A DNA stretch of 64,000 bases, taken from Chloroflexota bacterium (GTDB taxonomy: Bacteria > Chloroflexota > Chloroflexia > Chloroflexales > Roseiflexaceae). The notes below the pieces were generated by a model, which ran no database searches, was not told the DNA's origin, and was given only the letters and a program-made list of their open reading frames with translations. The stretch lies in assembly GCA_018969485.1 (NCBI GenBank), contig JAGWYG010000003.1, positions 37,477 to 101,476 on the forward strand, in the 5' to 3' direction. Made by a program: the position numbers and the translations under genes. How positions within the stretch are numbered: position 1 is the first letter of the stretch; each line of letters starts with the position of its first letter. Of this stretch, positions 1-7,813 are shown piece by piece.

Positions 1-944
1 CCGGCTACGCCGTCGATCGCGCCGAGATCGTCGGCTATTACGTCTCGCTGAAGACCAATCCGTTCGTCCTGCTGGCCGGGCCGCAGGGCACTGGCAAGCG
101 CGATTTCGTGTCGCTCTTCGCCGAGGGGCTGCTGGGTGCCGGCAGCGCACAGTTGGTACGCATCGCCAGCGGCGGCGCCTGGCTCGATGCGACCGGGCAT
201 GATCAGTTCTATCGCGCGTTCGTCGGGCGGTTCACCTCGCTGCAGTTCGTCGATACGCTGCGCGAGGCCGCCGAGCCGCGCTGCCGCAGCCGGCTGTACC
301 TGGTCGCCTTCGATGCGCTGCGCCCCGAAGAGTTCACCTCGTTCTTCACCACGCTGCTGGCGGTCGATGATGCCGGCCGCATGCTGCTGACCATCCCGGG
401 CGCGGGCACCGTCGGCGCCATCACCCTGCCCGAGAACGTCCTGCTCACCGCGACGATCGACACCGCCGCCTATTCGCCCGCGCTGACCCGCGAGGTCGCG
501 CGGCATGCGGCGCTGATCGCGTTCCGCGAGCCGCGCCGTGCGGCGCCGAATCGCCGGGCGGCGCTGCCCCCGCCGCCCGGCTACCAGTGGTCGTGGCGAC
601 ATGCGACCATCCGCGATCCGGTGCGGGCTCGGGCGCGGCTGGCGGCTGTGCTGGGCGCCGAACAGCTGACGCGGCTGCACTGCTCGCCGGGCCTGGCCCG
701 GCTGCTCTGGCAGGGCGGCATCGTGCTGGGCGGTGCGGCGCTGACGGGCATCACGCTGCACGTCGCCAACAGCTTCGATCGCCGCGGCCGTGGCCTGTAC
801 GATCCGGGCGATCCACTGCGCAATGCCCAGCAGGCCTACGACGCCCAGGTGATCCAGCGGGTGCTGTGGCGGACGCGCCATGTGGTCGAGCCGGAGCTGC
901 GCGCGGCGATCGCCGCCTGGCCGGCCGCACACGGCGGGACATAG
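1..944 (+). CDS. McrB-like AAA+ ATPase, C-terminal part (5' end outside window), degenerate active site
   Basis: The reading frame is open from base 3, so the gene begins left of the window and only about 313 residues are seen. Order of motifs: a lead-in YYVSLKTNPFVLLAG typical of McrB-type AAA+ domains, a Walker A-like loop GPQGTGKR (about bases 78-101), a Walker B-like strand LYLVAFDAL (about 294-320), and LPENVLLTATIDTAAYSPALT (427-489), which aligns by eye with the McrB sensor segment that usually contains GTVNMDE. The S/T after the P-loop lysine is Arg, the catalytic DE of Walker B is DA, and the sensor Asn is Asp. The fold is therefore recognisable but ATP hydrolysis is doubtful. Family members are GTPase/ATPase motors of modification-dependent restriction, but no McrC-like nuclease follows, so the role is unknown. 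Confidence 0.65.
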   Translation, partial: GYAVDRAEIVGYYVSLKTNPFVLLAGPQGTGKRDFVSLFAEGLLGAGSAQLVRIASGGAWLDATGHDQFYRAFVGRFTSLQFVDTLREAAEPRCRSRLYLVAFDALRPEEFTSFFTTLLAVDDAGRMLLTIPGAGTVGAITLPENVLLTATIDTAAYSPALTREVARHAALIAFREPRRAAPNRRAALPPPPGYQWSWRHATIRDPVRARARLAAVLGAEQLTRLHCSPGLARLLWQGGIVLGGAALTGITLHVANSFDRRGRGLYDPGDPLRNAQQAYDAQVIQRVLWRTRHVVEPELRAAIAAWPAAHGGT

Positions 945-1298
945 GCGCGCATGGCGACGCGCGCGCCCGGCATGGCGGCCGGGGGCGCACGGTGGATTGC
1001 GCGTTCGGGTTGCGGGCCAGCGGCCCGCGCGCCCACGCTGCCGGGAACGCGCGCCTCCGGACCGCACGCAGGCCGCCACGCCACGCCCATGCACCACCCC
1101 GCGCACCCCCACCCCGCCTGGCGCCACGCAGCCGGGGGCGCTGCGCCCCCCGGCACCCCCCCGCCCCAGCCCCAGCCCCGCACCACTGCGCCACCACCCG
1201 GCACTGCCACCACCACGCCCGCTCCCCGCACCCCACGCCCCGTCCCAGAGGCCAGAGCGCGGGCGCGCCTACGGCGTCGCCCGCCAGAGGCCAGAAAT
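945..1298. other. C-rich intergenic stretch with GC hairpin
   Basis: There is no credible gene here; the open frames are by-products of extreme GC content. A strong imperfect hairpin at 1131-1154 (GCCGGGGGCG, loop ctg, CGCCCCCCGGC) lies between the convergent ATPase and SUMF1-like genes and may stop transcription, although no T-tract follows. The tract gccgggggcgctgcg recurs near 3360 beside the second SUMF1-like gene, so the flank was duplicated with the gene. Confidence 0.4.
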
Positions 1299-2435
1299 TC
1301 AGGGCCCGGGGGAGACAACGCGAAAGCCCACGAAGTTGACGCCGAAGTCGAAGACGCCCTCGATCCGCGCGCCACACACCACATCGCCCGCATTGCTGCT
1401 GAACGCGCACCCGCGCAGGATGTAACGCCCATCATCGCCATCGTCCGCCTCGACCCACTCCCATACGTTGCCCGCCATGTCCAGCGCGCCGTACGGGCTG
1501 GCACCCGCCGGATAGCTGCCCACCGACGTCGTGTCACCGACGTCATTGTCACTCGTGTCGCCGTCCTGCGCCGGATCATAGAAGTTCGCCAGCCGCCCGT
1601 CCGGCGCCGCCTCGCCCCACGGATACGTCCGCCCGTCGTCGCCCTGGCACGCCCGCATCCACTCCGCCTCCGTCGGCAGCCGCCCGCCCGCCCATGCCGC
1701 GTACGCCCGCGCCTGCTCGCGCGTCACCCACACCGCCGGATGCTCCGCATACGCCGCATCCCCATAGCGCGACACCCAGTACTTCTCGGGATACCCGCTC
1801 TCGCGCAACGAAGCAGCAACACCCTCAGGCACCACCGGCACCGTGCAAGCCCCGGCCGCCACGCACTGCGCATACTGCGCGTTGGTCACCTCGGTCCGCC
1901 CGATGCGGAACGCCGCCACCCCAGCGCCCGCCGGCACGTCCACCAGCCCCTCCAGCACCCCCACCGCCGTCGCCGTCGGCGCCGCCTCCGGCACTTCTGC
2001 CATCCCCTCGCCCCCCTGCTCCGCCCGCGCCCGCGCCACCTCCCGCGCCAGCACCAGCGGGATCACCTGCTCCCCCGCCGTCGCGCTGCACCGCAGCACC
2101 GCCCGCTCGCGCCAGTCGCAGTCGAACACGACCTCCGCCACGCCTGTCAATAGCTCCGCGCTCGCATTCGTGTCCAGCCGCAGCAGGATGCGTTCTGCGC
2201 TCACGCTGTAGCGCGCCGCCTGCACCTGCCCGCTCCCCTGCGTGATGATCAGCTCGCCATTCGGCAGCAGCTCCCATGCCGTCCCGTTCGCGTCGTACCA
2301 CACCCCAAGCTGCGCGCCACCCGCCGGTTCGGCGCTGCCGCCCGGCCGCAGCCACACCAGCGCCGCAATCACGCCCACTGCGAACACGAGCATCACGCCG
2401 AGGACACCGGTAATCACCAGCAACGTACGATTCAT
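1299..2435 (-). CDS. Membrane-anchored formylglycine-generating-enzyme-fold (SUMF1/FGE) protein
   Basis: This 378-residue protein starts with an uncleaved membrane anchor (residues about 4-28, hydrophobic and Val/Ala-rich), then a roughly 130-residue extracytoplasmic region, then an FGE-sulfatase domain from about residue 170 to the end. Diagnostic motifs are FRIGRTEVTNAQYAQCV, AWAGGRLPTEAEWMRAC, YPWGEAAPDGRLANF, YGALDMAGNVWEWV and the terminal GFRVVSPGP. The cysteine pair that catalyses formylglycine formation in true FGE is not visible: the C-terminal block has a single Cys in VVCGAR. It is therefore more likely a binding or structural member. ATG 2435 was chosen over GTG 2459 because GGAAGAG precedes it. 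A close paralogue lies at 3396-4169. Confidence 0.85.
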   Translation of the reverse strand: MNRTLLVITGVLGVMLVFAVGVIAALVWLRPGGSAEPAGGAQLGVWYDANGTAWELLPNGELIITQGSGQVQAARYSVSAERILLRLDTNASAELLTGVAEVVFDCDWRERAVLRCSATAGEQVIPLVLAREVARARAEQGGEGMAEVPEAAPTATAVGVLEGLVDVPAGAGVAAFRIGRTEVTNAQYAQCVAAGACTVPVVPEGVAASLRESGYPEKYWVSRYGDAAYAEHPAVWVTREQARAYAAWAGGRLPTEAEWMRACQGDDGRTYPWGEAAPDGRLANFYDPAQDGDTSDNDVGDTTSVGSYPAGASPYGALDMAGNVWEWVEADDGDDGRYILRGCAFSSNAGDVVCGARIEGVFDFGVNFVGFRVVSPGP

Positions 2436-2498
2436 TACTCTTCCACTTCTCTCTCCCACTTTTCAATAGTTGCAGGCTCAATCGATGCGCTGCTATGC

Positions 2499-2507
2499 AT
2501 CATACCA
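2499..2507 (-). promoter_or_regulatory. Extended -10 promoter for the first SUMF1-like gene
   Basis: On the minus strand the sequence reads TGGTATGAT, an extended -10 element (TGn plus TATGAT), about 64 nt upstream of the ATG at 2435. No good -35 was seen. It belongs to the same motif family as the TGGTATACT sites elsewhere in the window. Confidence 0.5.
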
Positions 2508-2739
2508 CAGCAGACCTGCGATGATCGTCGTCAGCGCAAGCTGTACACATGTCTCGGTATAGCACTATAATGCTCGACCAGCGCGCGCGTCATCGCGACA
2601 ACCGCCACCGAGCATGCCGATGGATGTCGCTTTGCCGGCATCACATGCCTGTGATGCGCCGACATTGATTCAGGCGCAGACAGGGGTATCCATGGCTGGT
2701 GGACCGTGGGATGCGGACCGAAGATCTGCGCAACCGGGA

Positions 2740-2934
2740 TGGCGGCCTTTCGGGGGCAGGTTGTTGCATAGGAGCGTAGGATGAGGCATTCTGATGCGGC
2801 AAGCGCACGTCCAGGCGTTGCGGGATGTGTCCGGCCAGAGCCCGGGCACCAGGCGCCGCCGCGGACCAGGCTCGCCGCGCTATCCCAACACCCCCGAACG
2901 TGGATCGCCCCAGCGTGCGGGCGCACAGGATGAT
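2740..2934. repeat. Interspersed intergenic repeat, copy 1
   Basis: First of two adjacent copies of a roughly 190-bp non-coding unit. The core gatgcggcaagcgcacgtcc begins at 2793 and is followed by aggcgttgcgggatgt, a CCGGCC-rich stretch, and caggcgccgccgc. It lies in a 960-bp gap (2436-3395) between the two SUMF1-like genes that holds no credible gene. A third, diverged copy is near 15735-15910. Confidence 0.7.
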
Positions 2935-3110
2935 CCCCATCCCGGGGGTAGGTGTTTTCAGAGAGGCACAGGATAAGATCTGCTGATGCGGCAAGCGCAC
3001 GTCCAGGCGTTGCGGGATGTCCGGCCAGGGCCCGGGCACCAGGCGCCGCCGCAGGCCAGGCTCGCCGCGCCATCCCAGCAACCTACCTACCCCCGAAAGG
3101 GGATGGCGGC
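2935..3110. repeat. Interspersed intergenic repeat, copy 2
   Basis: Second copy of the unit, directly after copy 1. It repeats cgggggtaggtg, aggataagatctgctgatg and the same core (2983 onward), with a few substitutions and a 2-bp deletion (gggatgtccggcc against gggatgtgtccggcc). From 3110 to 3395 the sequence is GC-rich filler with short palindromic tracts such as gcgggccagaggcccg. Confidence 0.7.
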
Positions 3111-3395
3111 TGGGCACGTGCGCTGCGGGATGCGGGCCTGCGCGCCGTGAGATGCGGGCCAGAGGCCCGTGCACCCGGGATGGCGACCGGGATGCGATGG
3201 CAGCCAGTGGGCGAGCGCTGCGCCCATCCGGGCAGCGGCGGCGCACGCACCTGGCCCTCTGCCGCGATCCACGGGAGCGGGACAAAGGCGAGGCCCGCAC
3301 CGCCGGGCCATCGCAGCCACCCAGCGGTCGGGGAGCTCAGCTACCGGTGCCACCACACCGCCGGGGGCGCTGCGTCCATGCCGCCTGCCCGAGCG

Positions 3396-4169
3396 TCAGG
3401 GCCCGGGGGAGACAACCCGAAACCCCACGCTGAGGTTGGCGCCGACGCCGTCGTTCTCGAACCGCGCGCCACACATCACAGAGTCCGCATTGGGGCTGAA
3501 CGCGCCCCCGCGCACGACAAAGTTGCCGTCGCCCACCCACTCCCACACGTTGCCCGCCATGTCCAGCGCGCCGTACGGACTGGCCCCCGCCGGATAGCTG
3601 CCCACCGCCGTCGTACCATCGCCCAAGTCCTGGCGAAACGCAAAGTTCGCCAGCCGCTCGTCCGGCGCCGCCTCGCCCCACGGATACATCCGCCCGTCGT
3701 CGCCCTGGCACGCCCGCGTCCATTCCGTGTCCGTCGGCAGCCGCCCGCCCGCCCAGGCGGCATACTCGCGTGCCTGCTCGCGCGTCACGCACGCCACCGG
3801 ATGCTCGGCATACGCCGCATTGCTGTAGTTGCAACCATCGAACGTCTCCGGCACTGTGCAGGCGCCCGCCGCGACACACTGCGCGTACTGCGCGTTGGTC
3901 ACCTCGGTGCGCCCGATGCGGAATGCCGCCACGCCGTCGCCGGCCGGTACGGCCATGTATTCAGCTCCGACGCGATCGGTGAACACCGCCGCCTCTGGCT
4001 CTGGCATCGCAGTCGGCTCTGGCATCGCAGTCGGCTCTGGCATCGCAGCTGGCGATGCCACCGGTGCATCGTCAGGAACGGTGTCTGGCGCACCACACAT
4101 CGTGAGGAGCACACCTGCAAGGACGCTGGCCATCACCAGCAGTGCGGGTGGACGTCGAGGTGCCATCAT
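3396..4169 (-). CDS. Lipoprotein with formylglycine-generating-enzyme fold (SUMF1-like)
   Basis: This is a 257-residue paralogue of the protein at 1299-2435. ATG 4169 is chosen because AGAAAGGAAG lies 8 nt upstream, and because it begins a lipoprotein signal (MMAPRRPPALL, hydrophobic stretch, then lipobox-like LLTMC). A Pro/Glu linker with a three-fold MPEPTA repeat follows, then the FGE-type domain from about residue 75: FRIGRTEVTNAQYAQCV, AWAGGRLPTDTEWTRAC, MYPWGEAAPDERLANF, YGALDMAGNVWEWV, GFRVVSPGP. As in the paralogue, the paired catalytic cysteines are absent; only VMCGAR remains. The predicted location is the outer face of the membrane. Substrate and partner are unknown. Confidence 0.85.
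   Translation of the reverse strand: MMAPRRPPALLVMASVLAGVLLTMCGAPDTVPDDAPVASPAAMPEPTAMPEPTAMPEPEAAVFTDRVGAEYMAVPAGDGVAAFRIGRTEVTNAQYAQCVAAGACTVPETFDGCNYSNAAYAEHPVACVTREQAREYAAWAGGRLPTDTEWTRACQGDDGRMYPWGEAAPDERLANFAFRQDLGDGTTAVGSYPAGASPYGALDMAGNVWEWVGDGNFVVRGGAFSPNADSVMCGARFENDGVGANLSVGFRVVSPGP
3997..4050 (-). repeat. 18-bp tandem repeat, three copies, in the lipoprotein linker
   Basis: Three consecutive copies of ggctctggcatcgcagtc (the last differs only at its final base) encode the hexapeptide MPEPTA/MPEPEA. The unit is a multiple of three, so copy-number change would lengthen or shorten the linker between lipid anchor and FGE-fold domain without a frameshift. Confidence 0.85.
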
Positions 4170-4239
4170 GATCGACTTCCTTTCTGCATGAGCGCAATGC
4201 CCTCTGGCCCATCTCCGCAGCCTGCCGGAGTCCAGGGCG

Positions 4240-4550
4240 TCAGGACCCGGGAGAGGCGACCTGAAACCCCACCAACCGTAGCCGCGGTCGGAGTCGTCCC
4301 CATCCTGTACGACGCGCGCCACACGAACCGTAGCGCAGGTGGACGCGCCCCGCGCGCAGATGCCGTCGGCCCATTTCGCCACGGTGTGCCGGCCATGTCG
4401 ATCGCGCCGTACGGATTGGCGCCGCCGGGTAGCCGCCCACCGGCGCTGCGCCTCCCAGCGCATGGTTCCGGTCGCCGTTCATCCGCGTCGCGTCGGGCGG
4501 CTGGCTGCCCCGCGTCCGCTGCGCCTCCGTCGGCGGCGCGCGGGATGTGG
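4240..4550 (-). pseudogene. Decayed third copy of the SUMF1-like gene
   Basis: Fragments of the same domain can be read only by changing frame. One minus-strand frame gives PTEAQRTRG (compare PTEAEWMRA) and NHALGGAAPVGGYPAA. A second gives GGANPYGAIDMAGTPW (compare GASPYGALDMAGNVW). The C-terminal end gives WGRLRPRLRLVGFQVASPGS (compare VGFRVVSPGP). At least two frameshifts and missing segments show that it is dead. It sits directly upstream of the live lipoprotein copy, so the family expanded locally. Confidence 0.75.
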
Positions 4551-4554
4551 CGTA

Positions 4555-6699
4555 TCAGTGCCAGGCGCACACGCGCACCGTCTCCGGCGCGGCATCAGTC
4601 TCCTCGAACAGCACGAGGGTGTTCTCGTCGGCGAGCCATTCAGCCGGTAGGTGATAGTAGCGCTGCGTCGGTTCGCCGACGCCGCGGTCGATGATCGCCG
4701 TCGCCAGCCAGGCATCGCTCGTGCCGGTGGCGGCGATCAGCCAGTAGCGCCCGATCAGCCGCCCGTTCAGCCACGCCAGGCCTTTGCCCATGCCGGCCAG
4801 ATCGAGCGCCAGCGGCGCATCATCGCCGGGGCGGCTGAACTGCGCGCGCCACCAGCGCAAGGGCCGGGCGGCGTCCGGCGCACGCCAGCCTGCCGCGTCC
4901 GCGCCGGCGGTAACCGCCGTGCGCTCGCCCGCGAGGCCGGGCCACATCGTCCAGGGTCCGGCAAGCTGGCGCGCATTCCACAACACCGGCCGCCACAGCC
5001 CCTTGGCTTCGCCGGCCATATTCTGGAAGCCGATCTGCCAGTCGCCCTTGACCATGCCGACGGCACAGCACAGGATGTCGAGGCGATGCGCGCCGGCGGG
5101 CAGCGTGAGCGGGAAGCGCAGCACGAAGGTGTCATCGCCATCGTAGGTGAACATCGCATCGTAGCGCTTGCGCACCTCGCCGGCGAAGGCCGCCAGGTCG
5201 CCATCGGTGCGCATGCGGTTCTCGAGCAGCAGCGCCGGGCCGTTCGCCACACACACGCCATCGATGAAGCAATACACGAGATCGGCCGCGCCACCGAGCA
5301 CCAGCGTCCCGGCGCCGGCTTCGTCGTCCGCGATCGTGAGCGTGGTGCTGTACCAGCAGTAGTCGCTGCGATCATGCGTCAGACGCAGTTGCTCGATCGG
5401 CTGGTCGGCCCGATGCGCCCCGTCGGCGGCGCGCTCGGCGGGCCACGGTTCGTCGCGGCACGCAAACGCCAGGTACGGGCCAGCCGGCTGCATCGCCCGG
5501 CTGATGCGGTCGCCCGGCGCCACGACCGCGGTGTCGAACGCCAGCGCCCCGTCGGCGATGATCAGCACAGCGCGGGGTGCGACCAGCACGCTGCGGCCGG
5601 CGTGCTGCCACTCGCGCGCGGTCGTGCGGTCATCATTGCAGACGAACTCCAGCGTGTGGCCGGCGTGGGCGTAGCGATACCCGACCAGGCCGCCGCCGAG
5701 CGGCGTGGCGACGGCGCGCCCGGCGCCGAGCAGCGTCGCCGCGTGGCGCAGCAGCACCCGGTGCAGCGCCGCCGCATGGCGCGACTTCGTCGTCTCGAGG
5801 CCGTACTCGTCGAGCGGCGCATCGTAGTCGTAGCTGGTAGTCTGCAGGTACATCGACTCGCGGCCAAAGTTGGTGCCGCCGTGCCACATGTAGTAATTCA
5901 CCCCGGTGCCGCCGGCGGCGATGAAGCGTGCCACGCCGTAGGCCACGTTCTCGGCGGCGCGGGTGTGATGCGGATACCCCCACAGGTCGTACCAGCCCGG
6001 CCAGTTCTCGGTCCACAGCGATGGCTGGTCGGGATGCGTCGCGTGATGATCATCGATCATCTCGTGACCATAGAACCCGTTGATCGTCTCGATCGCGCCG
6101 GGCATGCCGCCGACGCACATCACCCACGGCACGCCCACCTCGAGCGTGCGGCCGAGCTCGATGGCCCATCCCAGGTAGCGCTGGCCGGTCTCGCCGTAGG
6201 TCGGTGCGATCAGGCCATACTCGTTCTCGATCTGCGCCAGGATGATCGGCCCGCCGTTCCCGGCGAACAACGGATCGAGGTATGCGCACAGCCAGCGCAC
6301 CCAGCGCTCCATCTCGGCCATGAACGGCGCATTGATCGTGCGGAACTGAATGTCCGGAATGTCGCGCAGCCAGGCAGGAAAGCCGCCGAAGTTGATCTCG
6401 GCACAGATGTAGGGGCCGATGCGCAGGATGACGTGCATGCCCTGGCGCTGCGCCTCGCGGCAGAACGCCACGAGATCGAGCCGGTCGCTGAAATCGTAGA
6501 CGCCGCGCTCGGCCTCGTGCAGGTTCCAGAAGACGTATGTCTCGATGGTGTTGAGGCCGGCCTCGCGGCTGCGGCGGATCAGCCCGGGCCACATCGCCGG
6601 CGTGCTGCGCGGGTAGTGGATCGCGCCACTGAGCAGGAGCGTGCGCTCCCCGTCGATCAGCAACGCGCGGCGGTCATATCCGATCTGCTTCTCTGTCAT
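4555..6699 (-). CDS. Glycoside hydrolase family 35 beta-galactosidase
   Basis: This 714-residue protein probably removes terminal beta-galactose from oligo- or polysaccharides. The N-terminal GH35 TIM barrel (about residues 8-330) carries the family signatures LSGAIHYPRSTPAMWPGLI, ETYVFWNLHE, RIGPYICAEINFGGFPAWL, the acid/base segment QIENEYG (Glu160) and the nucleophile segment WTENWPGW (Glu231), plus YYMWHGGTNFG. Beta-rich domains fill the C-terminal half. No signal peptide is seen, so the enzyme is probably cytoplasmic. GAGAGGGA precedes the ATG. The gene stands alone, with no transporter or regulator beside it, and ends a few bases from the decayed SUMF1-like copy. Confidence 0.92.
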   Translation of the reverse strand: MTEKQIGYDRRALLIDGERTLLLSGAIHYPRSTPAMWPGLIRRSREAGLNTIETYVFWNLHEAERGVYDFSDRLDLVAFCREAQRQGMHVILRIGPYICAEINFGGFPAWLRDIPDIQFRTINAPFMAEMERWVRWLCAYLDPLFAGNGGPIILAQIENEYGLIAPTYGETGQRYLGWAIELGRTLEVGVPWVMCVGGMPGAIETINGFYGHEMIDDHHATHPDQPSLWTENWPGWYDLWGYPHHTRAAENVAYGVARFIAAGGTGVNYYMWHGGTNFGRESMYLQTTSYDYDAPLDEYGLETTKSRHAAALHRVLLRHAATLLGAGRAVATPLGGGLVGYRYAHAGHTLEFVCNDDRTTAREWQHAGRSVLVAPRAVLIIADGALAFDTAVVAPGDRISRAMQPAGPYLAFACRDEPWPAERAADGAHRADQPIEQLRLTHDRSDYCWYSTTLTIADDEAGAGTLVLGGAADLVYCFIDGVCVANGPALLLENRMRTDGDLAAFAGEVRKRYDAMFTYDGDDTFVLRFPLTLPAGAHRLDILCCAVGMVKGDWQIGFQNMAGEAKGLWRPVLWNARQLAGPWTMWPGLAGERTAVTAGADAAGWRAPDAARPLRWWRAQFSRPGDDAPLALDLAGMGKGLAWLNGRLIGRYWLIAATGTSDAWLATAIIDRGVGEPTQRYYHLPAEWLADENTLVLFEETDAAPETVRVCAWH

Positions 6700-6835
6700 C
6701 GCCAGGCATCCCTCTCTGCACCGTGCGGCACTGCACCACAGCTCCGGCCCGACCGGCCGCCCACCGATTATACTGCAGGCGGTGGGTGCGTCGGGGCGCG
6801 CGTGCCCGTGGCTGCCGGCGCGTCGGCCCGGCCGC

Positions 6836-7270
6836 TCAGCGGCGCAGCAGCAGCACGATGCCGGTGGTGATCAGCACGACCGGCAGCAACATCTCCAGCC
6901 GGATGCCCAGCTCGCGGGCCAGAAACGCGCTGCCAACGCCCAGCAGGGCGATGCCGATCCAGCTGACGCGCGACCCTGCGGAGGGGGCGCTGCGGTCGAA
7001 CGGGGGAACGCTGGCAGGGTCAAGCTGGATCGTGGCGCCGGTCACGGGCGGGGGTGTGGCGCTGCGCACCGCCGCCTCGCCGGCGGCATCGGGGGCCGGC
7101 ATCACGATCCAGAGCAATGGGTAGAGCAGCAGCCCGATGCCGGTGCTGATGGTCACCAGGATGAACACCAGCCGGATGATCACCGGATCGACGCGCAGAT
7201 AGATGGCAATCCCGCCGCAGACACCTGCGAGCATCCGCTCCGTCTGGCTTCGCCGGAGTCGCTGTTCCAT
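6836..7270 (-). CDS. PspC-domain membrane protein
   Basis: A 144-residue protein. An N-terminal PspC domain (about 1-62) has the typical RRSQTERMLAGVCGGIAIYL opening and a hydrophobic helix ending LLYPLLWIVMP. A Pro-rich linker follows, then two further hydrophobic segments (about 100-142) ending in RR. PspC proteins respond to envelope stress or act as small membrane regulators; no psp operon partners are visible. ATG 7270 is preferred to an upstream in-frame ATG because GAGAGGGA precedes it and it begins exactly at the domain. Confidence 0.85.
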   Translation of the reverse strand: MEQRLRRSQTERMLAGVCGGIAIYLRVDPVIIRLVFILVTISTGIGLLLYPLLWIVMPAPDAAGEAAVRSATPPPVTGATIQLDPASVPPFDRSAPSAGSRVSWIGIALLGVGSAFLARELGIRLEMLLPVVLITTGIVLLLRR

Positions 7271-7289
7271 GGTGGTCCCTCTCGTCATG

Positions 7290-7331
7290 TCGCTGGCTGC
7301 ATCAGGGGCTGGCATCACGATTCAGCGCAGA
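7290..7331 (-). pseudogene. Remnant of a second PspC-domain gene
   Basis: About 42 bp just upstream of the pspC-like gene match its internal segment at about 7076-7117 with few substitutions. On the minus strand it reads IVMPAPDAASD, the end of a PspC domain (compare WIVMPAPDAAGE), preceded by a stop codon in place of the Trp. This looks like the last trace of a tandem duplicate. Confidence 0.55.
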
Positions 7332-7458
7332 TGATGCCCCTGCCAGTCCCCATCGTCCGGGCGTCATGTCCGGGCGCCCGCTCAGCGGCTACGACGCGAG
7401 CGCGCCGGGAATTGTTGCGACACGCCGGCATCGCTGGCGCGCGGGCCAGGAGCAGCGT

Positions 7459-7785
7459 CACACGAAGCCACGAAGACACGAAGGGGGACGGTCTCACACG
7501 AAGCCACGAAGCCACGAAGGGCCGGGCGTACGGCTCACACGAAGCCACGAAGCCACGAAGGGCCGGGAGTACGGCTCACACGAAGACACGAAGCCACGAA
7601 GGGCCGGAAGACGGGAGACGGGCGTACGGCTCACACGAAGACACGAAGCCACGAAGGGCCAGGAGTACGGCTCACACGAAGGCACGAAGCCACGAAGGAC
7701 CGGAAGACGGGCGTACGGCTCACACGAAGCCACGAAGGCACGAGGGGGCGAGAGGCGGGGGGGTGGGTGTCACACGGACGCACGC
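7459..7785. repeat. CACGAAG degenerate tandem repeat block
   Basis: Seven units begin with cacacgaag at 7459, 7495, 7536, 7577, 7632, 7673 and 7721, and a degenerate eighth begins at 7771. Each unit is two to three CACGAAG heptads separated by single bases (ccacgaag, acacgaag), followed by a variable tail such as ggccgggcgtacggct. Unit length varies from 36 to 55 bp. The block fills the gap between the PspC region and the 3' end of rodA. It is not a CRISPR, because tails are near-identical and lengths are irregular. The plus-strand reading of repeated SHEDTKPRR is not credible as protein. Confidence 0.9.
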
Positions 7786-7813
7786 CGGCGGCGTAATCGA
7801 CGCGAACCGGCGC

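Noticed and set aside
951..2153. Long plus-strand Arg/His-rich frames over the first SUMF1-like gene
   Set aside because: Antisense to a gene with unmistakable FGE motifs; composition is that of a shadow frame.
2542..2571. Plus-strand promoter-like TGTACA with TATAAT at 2566-2571
   Set aside because: No gene or structured RNA follows on the plus strand; kept only as a possible orphan promoter.
7459..7785. CRISPR array
   Set aside because: Repeat length and spacing are irregular, the supposed spacers are nearly identical to each other, and no cas gene is near.
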